Assembly (NCBI RefSeq): GCF_018294505.1
Contig: NC_057803.1
Coordinates: forward strand, 687,178,678 to 687,242,677
Length of the DNA: 64,000 nt
Direction of reading: 5' to 3'
DNA from: Triticum aestivum
Lineage: Eukaryota; Streptophyta; Magnoliopsida; Poales; Poaceae
Positions 11,001 to 23,040 of this stretch are shown piece by piece (positions within the stretch are counted from its first letter, which is position 1; every line of letters starts with the position of its first letter). The position numbers were made by a program, and so were the translations under genes. Below the pieces are notes generated by a model. It ran no database searches, was not told the DNA's origin, and was given only the letters and a program-made list of their open reading frames with translations.

Positions 11001-13044
11001 ATGGATCAAGATAATACCAAATTGTGTGACTTTACTAATACCAACGACAATGATTTTATTAGCACTCCGATTGCTCCTCTTACCGATGCTGAATCTTGTG
11101 AAATTAATGCTGCTTTGTTGAATCTTATCATGAAAGATCTGTTTTCCGGCCTTCCTAGTGAAGATGCCGCTACCCATCTAAACAACTTTGTTGATTTGTG
11201 TGATATGCAAAAGAAGAAAGATGTGGACAATGATATTGTTAAATTGAAGCTATTTCCTTTTTCGCTTAGAGATCATGCTAAAGCTTGGTTTTCGTCTTTG
11301 CCAAAAAATAGTATTGATTCATGGAATAAGTGCAAAGATGCTTTTTTCTTAGAAACGATATCATGAATATTAAGCAACTTGATCATGAACATGTTGCACA
11401 AGCTTGGGAGAGGATGAAATTAATGATACATAATTGCCCTACACATGGTTTGAATTTATGGATGATTATTCAGAATTTTTATGCCGGATTGAATTTTGTT
11501 TCTAGAAATCGTTTAGATTCGGCCGCGGGAGGAACTTTTATGGAAATCACTTTATGAGAAGCTACTAAACTCCTAGTTATTATGGTTAATTATTCTCAAT
11601 GGCACACTGAAAAATGTACTAATAAGAAAGTGCATGCGATAGAAGAAATTAATGTTTTGAGTGGAAAGATGGATGAACTTATGAAATTAGTTGCCAATAA
11701 AAGTGTTTCTTCTGATCCTAATGATATGCCTTTGTCTACTTTAATTGAGAATAATAATGAATCTATGGATTTGAATTTTGTTGGTAGGAATAATTTTGGT
11801 AACAACGCGTATAGAGGAAACTTTAATCCTAGGCCGTATGCTAGTAATTCCTCTAATAATTATGGTAATTCCTACAACAATTCTTATGGAAATTTTAATG
11901 AGATACCCTCTGATTTTGAAGCTAATATTAAAGAATTTATTACTTCGCAAAAGAATTTCAATGCTTTGATTGAAGAAAAATTGCTTAAGATTGATGAATT
12001 GGCTAGGAACATTGATAGAATTTCCCTTGATGTTGATTCTTTGAAACTTAGATATATTCCACCTAAGCATGATATCAATGAGTCTCTCAAAGCCATGAGA
12101 ATTTTCATTGATGAGTGCAAAGAAAGAACCACTAGGATGTGTGCTAAGAAAGATTGTTTTGTGAAAGCATGTTCTTCTAGTTTCCATGATAATAAAGATG
12201 AAGATCTAAAAGTTATTGATGTGTCCCTTATTAAATCTTTGTTTTGCAATATGAATCTTGATAATGATGGGACTGAATATGATCCACCTTTACCTAGAAG
12301 GCGTTCCAAAAATTCGGAGTCTTTAGATCTCGATGCTAAAATTGTTTAAAGTGGGATTGAAGAGGTCAAAACTTTAAATATCAATGAACCCACTATTTTG
12401 GATTTCAAGGAATTTAATTATGATAATTGCTCTTTGATATATTGTATTTCCTTGTTGCAATCCATGCTAAATTCTCCTCATGCTTATAGTCAAAATAAAG
12501 CCTTTACCAAACATATTGTTGATGCTTTGATGCAATCTTATGAAGAAAAACTTGAGTTGGAAGTTTCTATCCCTAGAAAACTTTATGATGAGTGGGAACC
12601 TACTATTAAAATTAAAATTAAAGATCATGAATGTTATGCTTTGCGTGATTTGGGTGCTAGTGTTTCCACGATTCCAAAGACTTTGTGTGATTTGCTAGGT
12701 TTCCGTGATTTTGATGATTGCTCTTTAAACTTGCACCTTGCGGATTCCACTATTAAGAAACCTATGGGAAGAATTAATGATGTTCTTATTGTTGCAAATA
12801 GGAATTATGTGCCCGTAGATTTTATTGTCCTTGATATAGATTGCAATCCTTCATGTCCTATTATTCTTGGTAGACCTTTCCTTAGAACGATTGGTGCATT
12901 ATTGATATGAAGGAAGGGAATATTAGATTCCAATTTCCATTAAGGAAAGGCATGGAACACTTCCCTAGAAAGAAAATTAAATTACCATATGAATCTATTA
13001 TGATAGCCACTTATGGATTGCCTACCAAAGATGGCAATACCTAG
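11001..13044 (+). pseudogene. gag: Element A gag-protease (broken)
   Basis: It starts at an ATG at 11001 (MDQDNTKLCDF). The gag core follows, with LKLFPFSLRDHAKAWF near residues 75-90 and QAWERMK after a frameshift at about 11345. A stop at 11555-11557 and another near 12347-12349 interrupt the same frame. A stretch rich in Asn, Tyr and Gly (about 11790-11910) replaces the usual zinc knuckle. The protease block has RDLGASVSTIPK (around 12640-12680) and the ILGRPFLRTIGA terminal motif. One more frame change near 12900 precedes the final TAG at 13042-13044. No polymerase domain follows. The product would be a particle protein with a protease, consistent with a non-autonomous element. Confidence 0.85.
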
Positions 13045-13074
13045 ATCTATCTTCGCTTTTATGCCTAGCTAGGG

Positions 13075-13110
13075 GCGTTAAACGATAGCGCTTGTTGGGA
13101 GGCAACCCAA
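13075..13110 (+). other. Conserved double stem-loop after the last ORF (A)
   Basis: Stem 1 pairs GCGTTA (13075-13080) with TAGCGC (13086-13091), one wobble. Stem 2 is TTGGGAGGCAACCCAA (13095-13110). It lies 30 bases after the gag-pro stop. The same pair occurs at 45070-45105 in element H, after an unrelated ORF, where stem 1 is fully Watson-Crick. I recall similar sequence downstream of pol in Athila-like elements. Confidence 0.7.
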
Positions 13111-15817
13111 TTTTATTTTTATTCCTTGCTTTTTGCTCCTGTTTAGTAATAAATAATTTATCTAGCCTCTGTTTTGGTTGTGTTTTTGTGTTTAATTAGT
13201 ATTTGTGCCAAGTAGAACCGTTGGGAAGACTTGGGGAAAGTCTTTTTAATCTTGCTGTAAAAAACAGAAACTTTAGCGCTCACGAGAATTGCTGCCATTT
13301 TTATTTGGAAAGTGATATTTAGTTAATTATTTTTGCAGATGATTAATAGATAAATTCCTCACGTCCAGAAATTTATTTTAGAATTTTTGGGGTTCTAGAA
13401 CTTGCGTTAGCTACAGATTACTACAGACTGTTCTGTTTTTGACAGATTCTGTTTTTCGTGTGTTGTTTGCTTATTTTGATGAATCTATGGCTAGTAAAAT
13501 AGTTTATAAACCATAGAGAAGTTGGAATACAGTAGGTTTAACACCAATATAAATAAATAATGAGTTCATTACAGTACCTTGAAGTGGTGTTTTGTTTTCT
13601 TTTGCTAACGGAGCTCACGAGATTTTCTACTTTAAGTTTTGAGTTGTGAAGTTTTCAAGTTTTGGGTGAAAGATTTGATGGATTATGGAACAAGGAGTGG
13701 CAAGAGCCTAAGCTTGGGGATGCCCATGGCACCCCAAGATAATCTAAGGACACCCAAAAGCCCAATCTTGGGGATGCCCCGGAAGGCATCCCCTCTTTCG
13801 TCTACTTCCATCGGTAACTTTACTTGGAGCTATATTTTTATTCACCACATGATATGTGTTTTGCTTGGAGCGTATTGTATTATTTGAGTCTTTATTTGTT
13901 ATTTTTCCACAATCATTCTTGCTTTACACACCTTTTTAGAGAGACACACATGATTCAGAAATTGTTAGAATACTCTATGTGCTTTAGTTATATCTTTTGA
14001 GTTATATAGTTTTTGCTCTAGTGCTTCACTTATATCTTTTAGGGCACGGTGGTGGATTTGTTTTATAGAAACTATTGTTCTCTCATGATTCACTTAGATT
14101 ATTTTGAGAGTCCTACAAAACAGCATGGTAATTTTCTTTAGTTATGTTAGCCATCCAAGATTAATAGAAAAAATATTCTTATGAGTGTGTTGAATACTAT
14201 GAGAAGTTTGATACTTGATAATTGTTTTGAGATATGGAGATGGTGATATTAGAGTAGTGCTAGTTGAGTAGTTGTGAATTTGAGAAATTCTTGTGTTGAA
14301 GTTTGTGATTCCTGTAGCATTCACGTATGGTGAATCGTTATGTGATGAAGTCGGAGCATGATTTATTTATTGATTGTCTTCCTTATGAGTGGCGGTCGGG
14401 GACGAGCGATGGTCTTTTCCTACCAATCTATCCCCCTAGGAGCATGCGTGTAGTACTTTGCTTCGATAACTAATATATTTTTGCAATAAGTATGTGAGTT
14501 CTTCATGACTAATGTTGAGTCCATGGATTATACGCACTCTCACCCTTCCACCATTGCTAGCCTCTCTAATACCGCGCACCTTTCGCCGGTATCATACACC
14601 CACCATATACCTTCCACAAAACAGCCACCATACCTACCTATCATGGCATTTCCATAGCCATTCCGAGATATATTGCCATGCAACTTTCCACCGTTCCGTT
14701 ATTATGACATGCTTCATCATTGTGATATTGCTTGCATGATCATGTAGTTGACATCGTATTTGTGGCAAAGCCACCGTTCATAATTCTTTCATACATGTCA
14801 CTCACGCATCATTGCACATCCCGGTACACTGCCGGAGGCATTCACATAGAGTCATATTTTGTTCTAAGTATTGAGTTGTAAGTAAATAAAAGTGTGATGA
14901 TCATCATTTTTAGAGCATTGTCCCAAGTGAGGAAAGGATGATGGAGACTATGATTCCCCCACAAGTCGGGATGAGACTCCGGACTAAGAAAAAAGAGGCC
15001 ATAAAAAGAGAAAAAGGCCCAAATAAAAAAATGAGAGAAAAAGGGAGAAGGGACAATGCTACTATCCTTTTACCACACTTGTGCTTCAAAGTAGCACCAT
15101 GATCTTCATGATAGAGAGTCTCCTATGATATCACTTTCATATACTAGTGGGAATTTTTCATTATATAACTTGGCTTGTATATTCCAATGATGGGCTTCCT
15201 CAAAATGCCCTAGGTCTTCGTGAGCAAGCGAGTTGGATGCACACCCACTTAGTTCGTTTTGTTGAGCTTTCATATACTTATAGCTCTAGTGCATCCGTTG
15301 CATGGCAATCCCTACTCACTCACATTGATATATATTAATGGGCATCTCCATAGCCCGTTGATACGCCTAGTTGATGTGAGACTATCTTCTCCCTTTTTGT
15401 CTTCTCCACAACCACCATTCTATTCCACATATAGTGCTATGTCCATGGCTCACGCTCATGTATTGCGTGAAGATTGAAAAAGTTTGAGAACACCAAAGTA
15501 TGAAACAATTGCTTGGCTTGTCATCGGGGTTGTGCATGATTTAAATACTTTGTGTGGTGAAGATGGAGCATATCCAGACTATATGATTTTGTAGGGATAA
15601 CTTTCTTTGGCCATGTTATTTTGAAGAGACATAATTGCTTAATTAGTATGCTTGAAGTATTATTATTTCTATGTCAACATTAAAATTTTGTCTTGAATCT
15701 TTCGGATCTGAATATTCATACCACAATTAAGAGAATTACATTGAAATTATGCCAAGTAGCATTCCACATCAAAAATTCTGTTTTTATCATTTACCTACTC
15801 GAGGACGAGCAGGAATT
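13111..15817 (+). other. Element A 3' noncoding region
   Basis: About 2.7 kb without a supported gene. It aligns along much of its length with 45106-48581 of element H and with the reversed 56947-59253 of element K. It holds the hairpin pair at 13713-13793. No RT or integrase motif appears in any frame. Confidence 0.75.
13713..13793 (+). repeat. Paired hairpins with PPT-like arms (A)
   Basis: Hairpin 1 (13713-13738) is CTTGGGGATGCC, loop CAT, GGCACCCCAAG, an 11-pair stem with one bulged A. Hairpin 2 (13770-13793) pairs GGGGATGCC with GGCATCCCC perfectly around CCGGAA. The 5' arms repeat the CTTGGGGATGC core of this element's PPT at 15818-15832. Confidence 0.75.
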
Positions 15818-15832
15818 AAGCTTGGGGATGCT
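15818..15832 (+). other. Polypurine tract (A)
   Basis: AAGCTTGGGGATGCT lies directly before the 3' LTR start TGATACGTC. The purine run is short, but the position is exact. Confidence 0.82.
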
Positions 15833-17420
15833 TGATACGTCTCCAACGTATCTATAATTTTTGATTGTTCCATGCTATATTATATCCTGTTTTGCACATT
15901 ATTGGCTTTATTATACACTTTTATATTATTTTTGGGACTAACCTATTAACCGGAGGCCCAGCCCAAAATTGATGTTTTTTGCCTATTTCAGAGTTTCGCA
16001 CAAAAAGAATATCAAACGGAGTCCAAACGGAATGAAACCTTCGGGAACGTGATTTTTGGAACGAACATGATCCAGAGGACTTGGACCCTACGTCAAGACA
16101 TCAACTAGGAAGGCACGAGGTAGGGGGCATGCCTACCCAACCCCCAAGCACGTCCTCCATGCTCGTGGGGCCCATGTTGCTCCACCGACGTACTCCTTCC
16201 TCCTATATATACCTACGTACCCCCAAACTACCCGAGACGGAGCCAAAACCCTAATTCCACCGCCGTAACTTTCTGTATCCGTGAGATCCCATCTTGGGGC
16301 CTTTTATGGAGCTCCGCCGGAGGGGGCATCGATCACGGATGGCTTCTACATCAACACCATAGCCTCTCCGATGAAGTGTGAGTAGTTTACTTCAGACCTC
16401 CGGGTCCATAGTTATTAGCTAGATGGCTTCTTCTCCCTTTTTGGATCTCAATACAAAGTTCTCCCCCTTTCTTGTGGAGATCTATTCGATGTAATCTTCT
16501 TTTGCGGTGTGTTTGTTGAGATCGATGAATTGTGGGTTTATGATCAAGTTTATCTACGAACAAAATTTAAATCTTCTCTGAATTCTTTTATGTATGATTG
16601 GTTATCTTTGCAAGTCTCTTCGAATTATTAGTTTGGTTTGGCCTACTAGATTGATCTTTCTTGCAGTGGGAGAAGTGCTTAGCTTTGGGTTCAATCTTGC
16701 GGTGTCCTTTTCTAGTGACAGTAGGGGCAGCAAGGCACGTATTGTATTGTTGCCATCGAGGATAACAAGATGGGGTTTATATCATATTGCATGAGTTTAT
16801 CCCTCTACATCATGTCACCTTGCTTAAAGGGTTACTCTGTTCTCTTGAACATAATACTCTAGATGCATGCTGGATAGCGGTCGATGTGTGGAGTAATAGT
16901 AGTAGATGCAGGCAGGAGTCGGTCTACTTGTTTTGGACGTGATGCCTATATACATGATCATACCTAGATATTCTCATAACTATGCTCAATTTTGTCAATT
17001 GCTCAACAGTAATTTGTTCACCCACCATAGAATACTTATGCTCTCGAGAGAAGCCACTAGTGAAACATATGCCCCCAGGGTATATTCTCCATCGTATTAA
17101 TCTTCCAATACTTAGTTATTTATTTTGCCTTTTATTTTGCTTTGCATCTTTATTTCTCTTTATCATAAAAATACCAAAAATATTATCTTATCATATCTAT
17201 CAGATCTCACTGTCGTGAGTGACCGTGAAGGGATTGACAACCCCTTTATTGCATTGGTTGTGAGGAGTTTATTTGTTTGTGTAGGTGGAAGGGACTCGTG
17301 CGTGGCCTCCTACAGGATTGATACCTTGGTTCTCAAAAACTAAGGGAAATACTTATGCTACTTTGCTGCATCACCCTTTCCTCTTCAAGGGAAAACCAAC
17401 GCAGTGCTCAAGAGGTAGCA
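15833..17420 (+). repeat. Element A 3' LTR
   Basis: 1588 bp, beginning TGATACGTCTCC and ending GAGGTAGCA. A TATATATA box lies at 16204-16211, preceded by a GC-rich partial inverted repeat (GCACGAGG at 16113-16120, CTCGTGG near 16162). Its first 150 or so bases are nearly identical to those of element H's LTR, after which the two LTRs diverge. Confidence 0.92.
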
Positions 17421-17423
17421 GGT

Positions 17424-18369
17424 CTACAAAGAATTACTTGGACCTCTTGTCGCATGTCTGCGCCGCCTTCCCTTGGTGAAATGACTCCTTAACAGGAATA
17501 GCCTTTGGGTAGGTGAACGAAGCCGAACTCCGAAAGAGTCCGGAGATAACCACCTGTGGTGAAAGATAAAGAAAGTAGTTAGAAAAGAAAAGGAAAGGAG
17601 ACTATGGGAGTGCTTGTAGGCCTGCCCTTGTTGTGCCTCCATCGATGACCGGGGTATTTTAAGTACATGATTATGTACGCGCGGTACAAACTTTGCAGGT
17701 ATATGAGGCGAACGACAGAGGCCGAACTGCTTATCCAGCTCTGAGATTGATCGGTCCCATTTAATAGAGACTGGTGGCTTAATGGCCAACGAGATATGCG
17801 GCTTTATGAGGCCGCTTTGTACTTCAACTGTGGTAGCTGCAGTATGATCCTTTGTACTGGGGTAGTGTTCCGTATTTCCATTTATTGTTATGACCCCGCG
17901 TGGACCAGGTATCTTATGTTTTGCGCAGGATTGTGGTACCACATTAAAACAAGGAAAAGCGGTACGCCCAGAAGTGTGTGGTAACTACTGCGGAACGGGA
18001 CAATATCAAAGGTCAAACCTTCGCTTTGGGAGTTGTTCGGCGAACCGAAAACGACTTCCAATGTGATGAAACCCCTACAGTGCGCTTCTACGCCGGGTAC
18101 TGCTCCCTTGAGGGTAGTTGTAGTGGGCTTGATTCTTGAAGGATCGATGCCCATTCTACGGACAGTGTCTATGTATAGTAATTAAGGTTACAGCCGCCAT
18201 CCATAAGTACTTTCGTGAGATGGAATCCATCAATAATTGGGTTGATGATCAGAGCCGCCGAACCTTTGGGACAGATATGGTGAAATTTTGGGGGTAACAG
18301 CTCTATGGCGTATGCGTCCTGGGGTGCATGCCTGTGGTCCCTTGTAGGGGTGTGCGTCATGTATACCAT
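17424..18369 (-). pseudogene. Element E aspartic protease (frameshifted)
   Basis: The active site reads VLMDGGCNLNY near 18200, where F has VLMDGGSSLNLLY; the DGG form is usual in Tat-type proteases. Downstream blocks (SITLEVVFGSP-like, HxLLGxPxF, GPRGVITINGN) follow in three different frames (breaks near 18185 and 17940), so the enzyme is not made. The end is close to the junction with element A. Homology to F's protease at 27322-28011 runs throughout. Confidence 0.8.
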
Positions 18370-18960
18370 GTTTAGGGTTTTTACTTTGGGGGGAAATTCC
18401 TTCTGACCCCCGGTATTCGGCTGGCGAGTCTCTTTGTTATCGCTGTCACTGGGTGGCCCCTTGCCCTTATGCTCGGCATTAAGCTTGCCGGCTTGTTTGA
18501 ATACCCAACAACTTCTGTTGGTGTGAGTAGCTGGTTTATCGGGGGTGCCATGAATCTGGCAGGGCTGATCCAGTATTTTGTCTAGATTGGATGGTCCGCC
18601 TCTATTTGCATTGAATGGCTTTTTCCGTTTACTAGGCTTGGATCCGCTGAATCCGGCGTTGCCGTCGTGTCTTGCGTTCTTTCATTGTTATTGCGACGCT
18701 TGTGTTTATTGCATCGCAGCTTGCCATTGCCGTCTCGGACTTCGGAAGTGCCCAGATCGCTGGCGTTGTTGATTCTACCAGCGAGCCAGCTGTCTTCTCC
18801 CGTGCAAAAGCGGGTCATTAGAGCGGTAAGGGCTGCCATGGATTTTGGTTTTTCTTGACCAAGGTGGCGGGCAAGCCACTCATCCTGGATGTTGTGTTTG
18901 AAGGCCGTGAGGGCTTCGGCGTCCGGACAATTGACAATTTGGTTCTTTTTAATTAGGAAC
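18370..18960 (-). pseudogene. gag: Element E gag, C-terminal part with zinc-binding motif
   Basis: This continues gag after solo LTR C. It holds the LTTLMTRF...EDSWLA block, a basic Arg/Asn-rich stretch, and the Cys/His motif CQIHGT...HTNRSC (C-x2-H-x9-H-x4-C) around 18520-18565. This variant zinc knuckle is also seen in F and G instead of the classic CCHC. Frame changes separate the parts. Confidence 0.75.
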
Positions 18961-20481
18961 TAGAAAGTGCGTTAAGTCGACTAGAGGGGGAGTGAATATG
19001 CGATTTTTATGAATTCTTCACTGAGGAATTTCAGGGTGAGGAAATTCCTAAGCGAAGAACTACTTGCAGTGGAATAAGTACTCAGATGCATACATGACAT
19101 AACATAAACATGGATATCATGATGAAATGAAAACAGACACAGAGTACAGAAAGCGTAAACACAGGATAAAACAGAATGAAGACAAACAGACTGAAGAAAT
19201 TGAGCTGAGGAAATAGAGAAAGTCTTCAGTCAAAGTCTTCAAACAGATATGAACAAGCACACAACACAGAAATGAGGAAATGGAAGGGTTGAGGAAATAG
19301 AACCAGTTAGCTCGGTGAAGACAATGATTTGGTAGACCAGTTCCAACTGCTGTGACAGTTGTACGTATGCTTAGGGCGGCTAGGTATTTAAACCTGAGGA
19401 CACACAGTCCCGGACACCCAGTCCTGAACACGCAGCTCAGGACACTTAGTCCTCACCGTATTCCCCTTGAGCTAAGGTCACACAGACCTCGCCCAATCAA
19501 TCGTGGTAAGTCTTCAGGTGACTTCCAAACCTTCACAGACTTGGTCACTCGGCGATCCACAATTTCCTCTTGGATGCTCTAGACCATGACGCCTAACCGT
19601 CTGGAAGATGCACAGTCTTCAAAGGTAACAAGCGTCGGATCCACGTAGGATCAATCTCTTTAGTGATGCTCAATCACTTTGGGTTTGAAGGTGTTTGGGT
19701 TTGGGTTTTGCTCACTTGATGATTTTCGCTCAAAGTCCTCGGAGGATGGGATGCTCTCAATTGACAAGTGTCAGTTTCTCTCGGAGCAGCGAACTAGCTA
19801 GTGGTTGTAGGGGGCGGAGCAGCCCGACATGATAAGACATAAATGCCCTTCAATGATATGACCGTTAGGTGGAAGGATATTTTGGGACAGCTGGCGCGTA
19901 GCACAACAATGGTCGGAAATTTCACTAACAAATTCCTCAGGGCTATCATGTTCCTCACTTGTAGGCAATTCGCACTTGTGAATTCCTGATTCCTCAGTCA
20001 GAACAAATTCCTCAGAGACCAAAAGAGCTTCATCTCTGTGACTGAAGAAATTTGACTGAACTATATGAGATTTCCAATGGCTTCACTCGAAAGGATTGGT
20101 AGGTGTAGGATTTTGAGTTGAGCATCACATGGAAATTTTTCCTTAGTATTTCCTCAACCCCCTTTAACAGTACGGTGTTTCCTATGACTCAAGAAAGAGA
20201 AAAAGAAACTACAAAAACAAAAGTCTTCACACTTTATGTTCCTCGAATGAATACCAAGTCTTCAGGATCACACCAATTTCTTCACTTTCAAAGTCTTCAG
20301 AAAGTCTTCAGAAATCCAAAGTCTTTAGTCGAAGAACTTCATTTTTAGGGGTCGACTTTCTCTGTAAATATCAAACTCCTCATAGACTTATAGACTTGTG
20401 TACACTCACAAACGCATCAGTCCCTTAACCTATAAGTCTTCAATACACCAAAATCACTAACGGGCACTAGATGCATTTACA
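18961..20481 (-). mobile_element. Element C: solo copia-type LTR
   Basis: It runs from TAGAAAGTGC to GCATTTACA on the plus strand and is related over its length to the M LTR at 61962-63294. Matching blocks include 'ttccccttgagctaagg', 'ggcgatccacaatt' and 'actagaggggg'. It carries no primer site or coding region. GAAC flanks both sides (18957-18960 and 20482-20485), and F's uninterrupted gag reads straight across the site. It is therefore a solo LTR left by LTR-LTR recombination inside E's gag. Orientation is minus, judged from M. Confidence 0.78.
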
Positions 20482-22532
20482 GAACCTAGTCCAGAGCTTC
20501 CTGGCTGTTTCTCCGGGCTGCTGGACGATGTGACTTAAGTCATTAGCATCTGGTAGCCGAACATATGTACCTTGGAAGTTATCGTGAAAGGTATCTTCCA
20601 GGTCTTCCCAGCTGCCAACAGAGTTCTCTGGAAGGTTGTTTAACCAGCGATGTGCTGGTCCCTTTAGTTTTAGTGGGAGGTATTTAATGGCGTGGAGATC
20701 ATCACCGCGGGCCATGTGGATATGGACAAGAAAATCTTCAATCCATACCGCAGGATCTGTTGCTTCCTTCATATGATTTGATATTCATGGGTTTAAACCC
20801 TTCTGGGAACTCGTGCTCCATTACTTCATCAGTGAAGCAGAGGGGGTGTGCGGTGTCTCTATATCGGGCCAGGACGCGATGTATTTCGGATGGAGTCTAT
20901 CTACGATTTTTGGCTCGGACGTAACTGTGCTTGCTATGTTCGGCTCGATAGCCGTCGTCGCGTGTTGGGGCACGCCCCCATGAGCCATAGATCGATCTGG
21001 CCGGACCTGCTTTATTCTTCAGGCCCTGCCGGAGATCATATGTGTATCCATGAGCAATGTTGTCTCTGTCTTTACGGCAAGGTGGTACGGGCTGGTGTTC
21101 GGCTTGGGTTGCCGCTTTGTCCCGACCACGTGGTGGTCGGTCAGACGCATTGTGCGCTGATGGCATGAGCTCCAACGCCTCGTCATCGAGTAATTTGCAC
21201 TTCAGGTAAATTTTGAGTGGTCGCTTGAGGTTGTACTCCTTGGCTTCCAGGACATTAGTCCATCTGTCATTGAGCAGGTCTTGATCAGCTTGAAGTTGTT
21301 GCTGCTTCTTTTTCAGGCTCCTTGCAGTGGCTATTAGCCGGTGCTTGAAGCGCTCCTGCTCGAGAGGTTCCTCAGGCAAGATAAAATCCTCGTTGTCGAG
21401 GCTCACCTCATCCTCGGAGAGTGGAAGATAATTGATGTCCTCCGAGTCTTCATGCGCGGCGTGTTCATCAGGGCTGACTCGCCCATCTTCCCGTTCATCT
21501 TGTTCAGAAGTTGCATCAACGGGGTCTTCATTATCTTTGGCACCGTCCGGAGTGTTATCTTCTCATGTGCTGGTGTTGCTGCCTTTGCTGTGGCGTGATT
21601 TAGAGCGGCGCCGCTGACGTCGGTGTTTTGGTTGTATCTCAGGAGGTTTATCCTCAACTGGATCTTCCTTGTCATCGCCACTATTCTCTTTTGGTGCATC
21701 TACCATGTATACATCATATGAGGAGGTGGCCGTCCATCGTCCGGTGATCGGTGGGTTTTCGGCCTGCTCCTCTCCAGCATTGTCGTCCATACCGTCGATG
21801 TCTTCGGAGCCGTAATCGAGCATGTCGGTTAAGTCTTCAACATTGGCTATTATGTGGGTGGGGGTAGGAAGCGAAATTCTCCGTCGCCAGCCTCCAGCTC
21901 AAACCGGATATAATTCGGCTGAGAGTGCCCCGCTAAGGAGAGTGTTTTTAATGAATTTAGCACGTCGCCTAAGGGCGAGTGCCAAAAGATGTCAGCGGAG
22001 CTGAATTCGATGATCGATGCCTGATCAACCTCGTCGTGCGCGGACGCATATGGTTCGGGACTTGTAGCCGGAAACAGGTCCGAGGTTCTAGTGACACGGA
22101 TCCCACTCGAAGTTGGGTCAGTGTGTGGCTCTGACGCCGCTGAGTCCGCGGTTTCCGTGGGGGGTTGAGCCTCCCGTCCTCGGATGGTGCAATCTGCTCC
22201 GGATCTAGGGCCAGAGCTGTTACAAGTGCTATCCCCTGGGCATGGTCCGATGACAGATTTAAGTCATGTTCATCATGGAGACAGGGAGCGGCTAGCATGG
22301 TCCCAAATCCGTCGAAGATCAAGTCTCCGCAGATATCCGCGACGTAGTTCAAGCTTCCAAATCTGACCTGACGGCCAGGGGCATAGCTATCGATCTGCTC
22401 TAGATGGCCACGCGAGTTGGCCCGCAATGCGAAGCCGCCGAATACGAAGATCTGTCCAGGGAGGAAGGTTTCTCCCTGGACGACATTGTTGTAGATGACT
22501 GACGGGGCCATCGAACCTCCTGACGACGACAC
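20482..22532 (-). pseudogene. gag: Element E gag, N-terminal and core parts (broken)
   Basis: The frame starts near 22532 (V/M-SSSGGSMAP; the start codon is GTG or the ATG seven codons on), 27 bases inside the LTR. Blocks in order: FVFGGFALRANSRGHL, an acidic MLDYGSEDIDGMDD block, a basic QPKHRRQRRRSKS stretch, a helical RFKHRLIATARSLKKKQQQLQ segment, and the Retrotrans_gag core DPAVWIEDFLVHIHMARG...YLPLKLKGPAHRWLNNLPENS. They fall in several frames. The core ends at the intact Trp codon (20491-20493) that is a stop in F. It is cut by solo LTR C immediately after. Confidence 0.82.
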
Positions 22533-22558
22533 GGTGGAACTCTCAATGTAAGCACAAA

Positions 22559-23029
22559 TGCCGGTGTCAAAACTGGCAGAACTTAGGAAGGGGGTCCTGA
22601 ACTGTGCGTCTAAGGTTGATGGTAACAGGAGACAGGGAACACAATGTTTACCCAGGTTCGGGCCCTCTCGATGGAGGTAAAACCCTACGTCCTGCTAGAT
22701 TAATATTGATGAGTATGGGGGTTACAAGAGTTGATCTACCACGAGATCGTAATGGCTAAAACCCTAGAAGTCTAGCCTATCTGATTATGATCGTATCTAT
22801 GGATTAAGCCCTCCAGTTTATATAGACACCAGAGGGGACTAGGGTTATACAAAGTCGGTTATAGAGAAAAGAATCTTCATATCTGAACGCCAAGCTTGCC
22901 ATCCACGCCAAGGAGAGTCCCATCCGGACACGGGTGAGAGTCTTCGGTCTTGTATCTTCGTAGCCCATCAGTCCGGCCCATGTCCAACAGGCCGGACGCC
23001 CAAGGAACCCTTTGTCCAGGACTCCCTCA
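22559..23029 (-). repeat. Element E 5' LTR
   Basis: 471 bp on the minus strand, TGAGGGAGTC... to ...ACCGGCA, with a TATATAAA box at 22817-22824. It is the same length as the F LTR at 52320-52790 but clearly diverged from it. Gag starts directly beyond it. No purine tract adjoins its right edge at 23030. Confidence 0.85.
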
Positions 23030-23040
23030 TAGGGCAAGTG

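Larger units (their letters stand above)
10337..17420 (+). mobile_element. Element A: Sabrina-like gypsy, main part
   Basis: After B the A LTR continues to 10763. Then come a tRNA-Asp primer site, a gag-protease coding region, 2.8 kb of noncoding sequence, a PPT and the complete 3' LTR. There is no trace of RT, RNase H or integrase between 13045 and 15832, so this is a gag-pro-only element needing pol in trans. It lies in minus-strand element E, whose sequence starts directly at 17421. The 5' target duplication is outside the window. The name Sabrina is recalled and unverified. Confidence 0.88.
17421..23029 (-). mobile_element. Element E: minus-strand gypsy, gag-pro type, left end outside window
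   Basis: Read on the minus strand: 5' LTR (22559-23029), gag in two pieces around solo LTR C, and a protease running into the junction with element A at 17421. The remainder lies left of the window. Gag and protease match element F closely in order and wording. No RT is visible up to the break, and F shows none after its protease either. Several frameshifts and stops are present. Confidence 0.82.

Noticed and set aside
22559..23029. LTR shared as E's 5' LTR and F's 3' LTR (tandem array)
   Set aside because: No polypurine tract adjoins the right edge, and the F 5' LTR is clearly diverged from this one; nested insertion fits better, though it is not proven.
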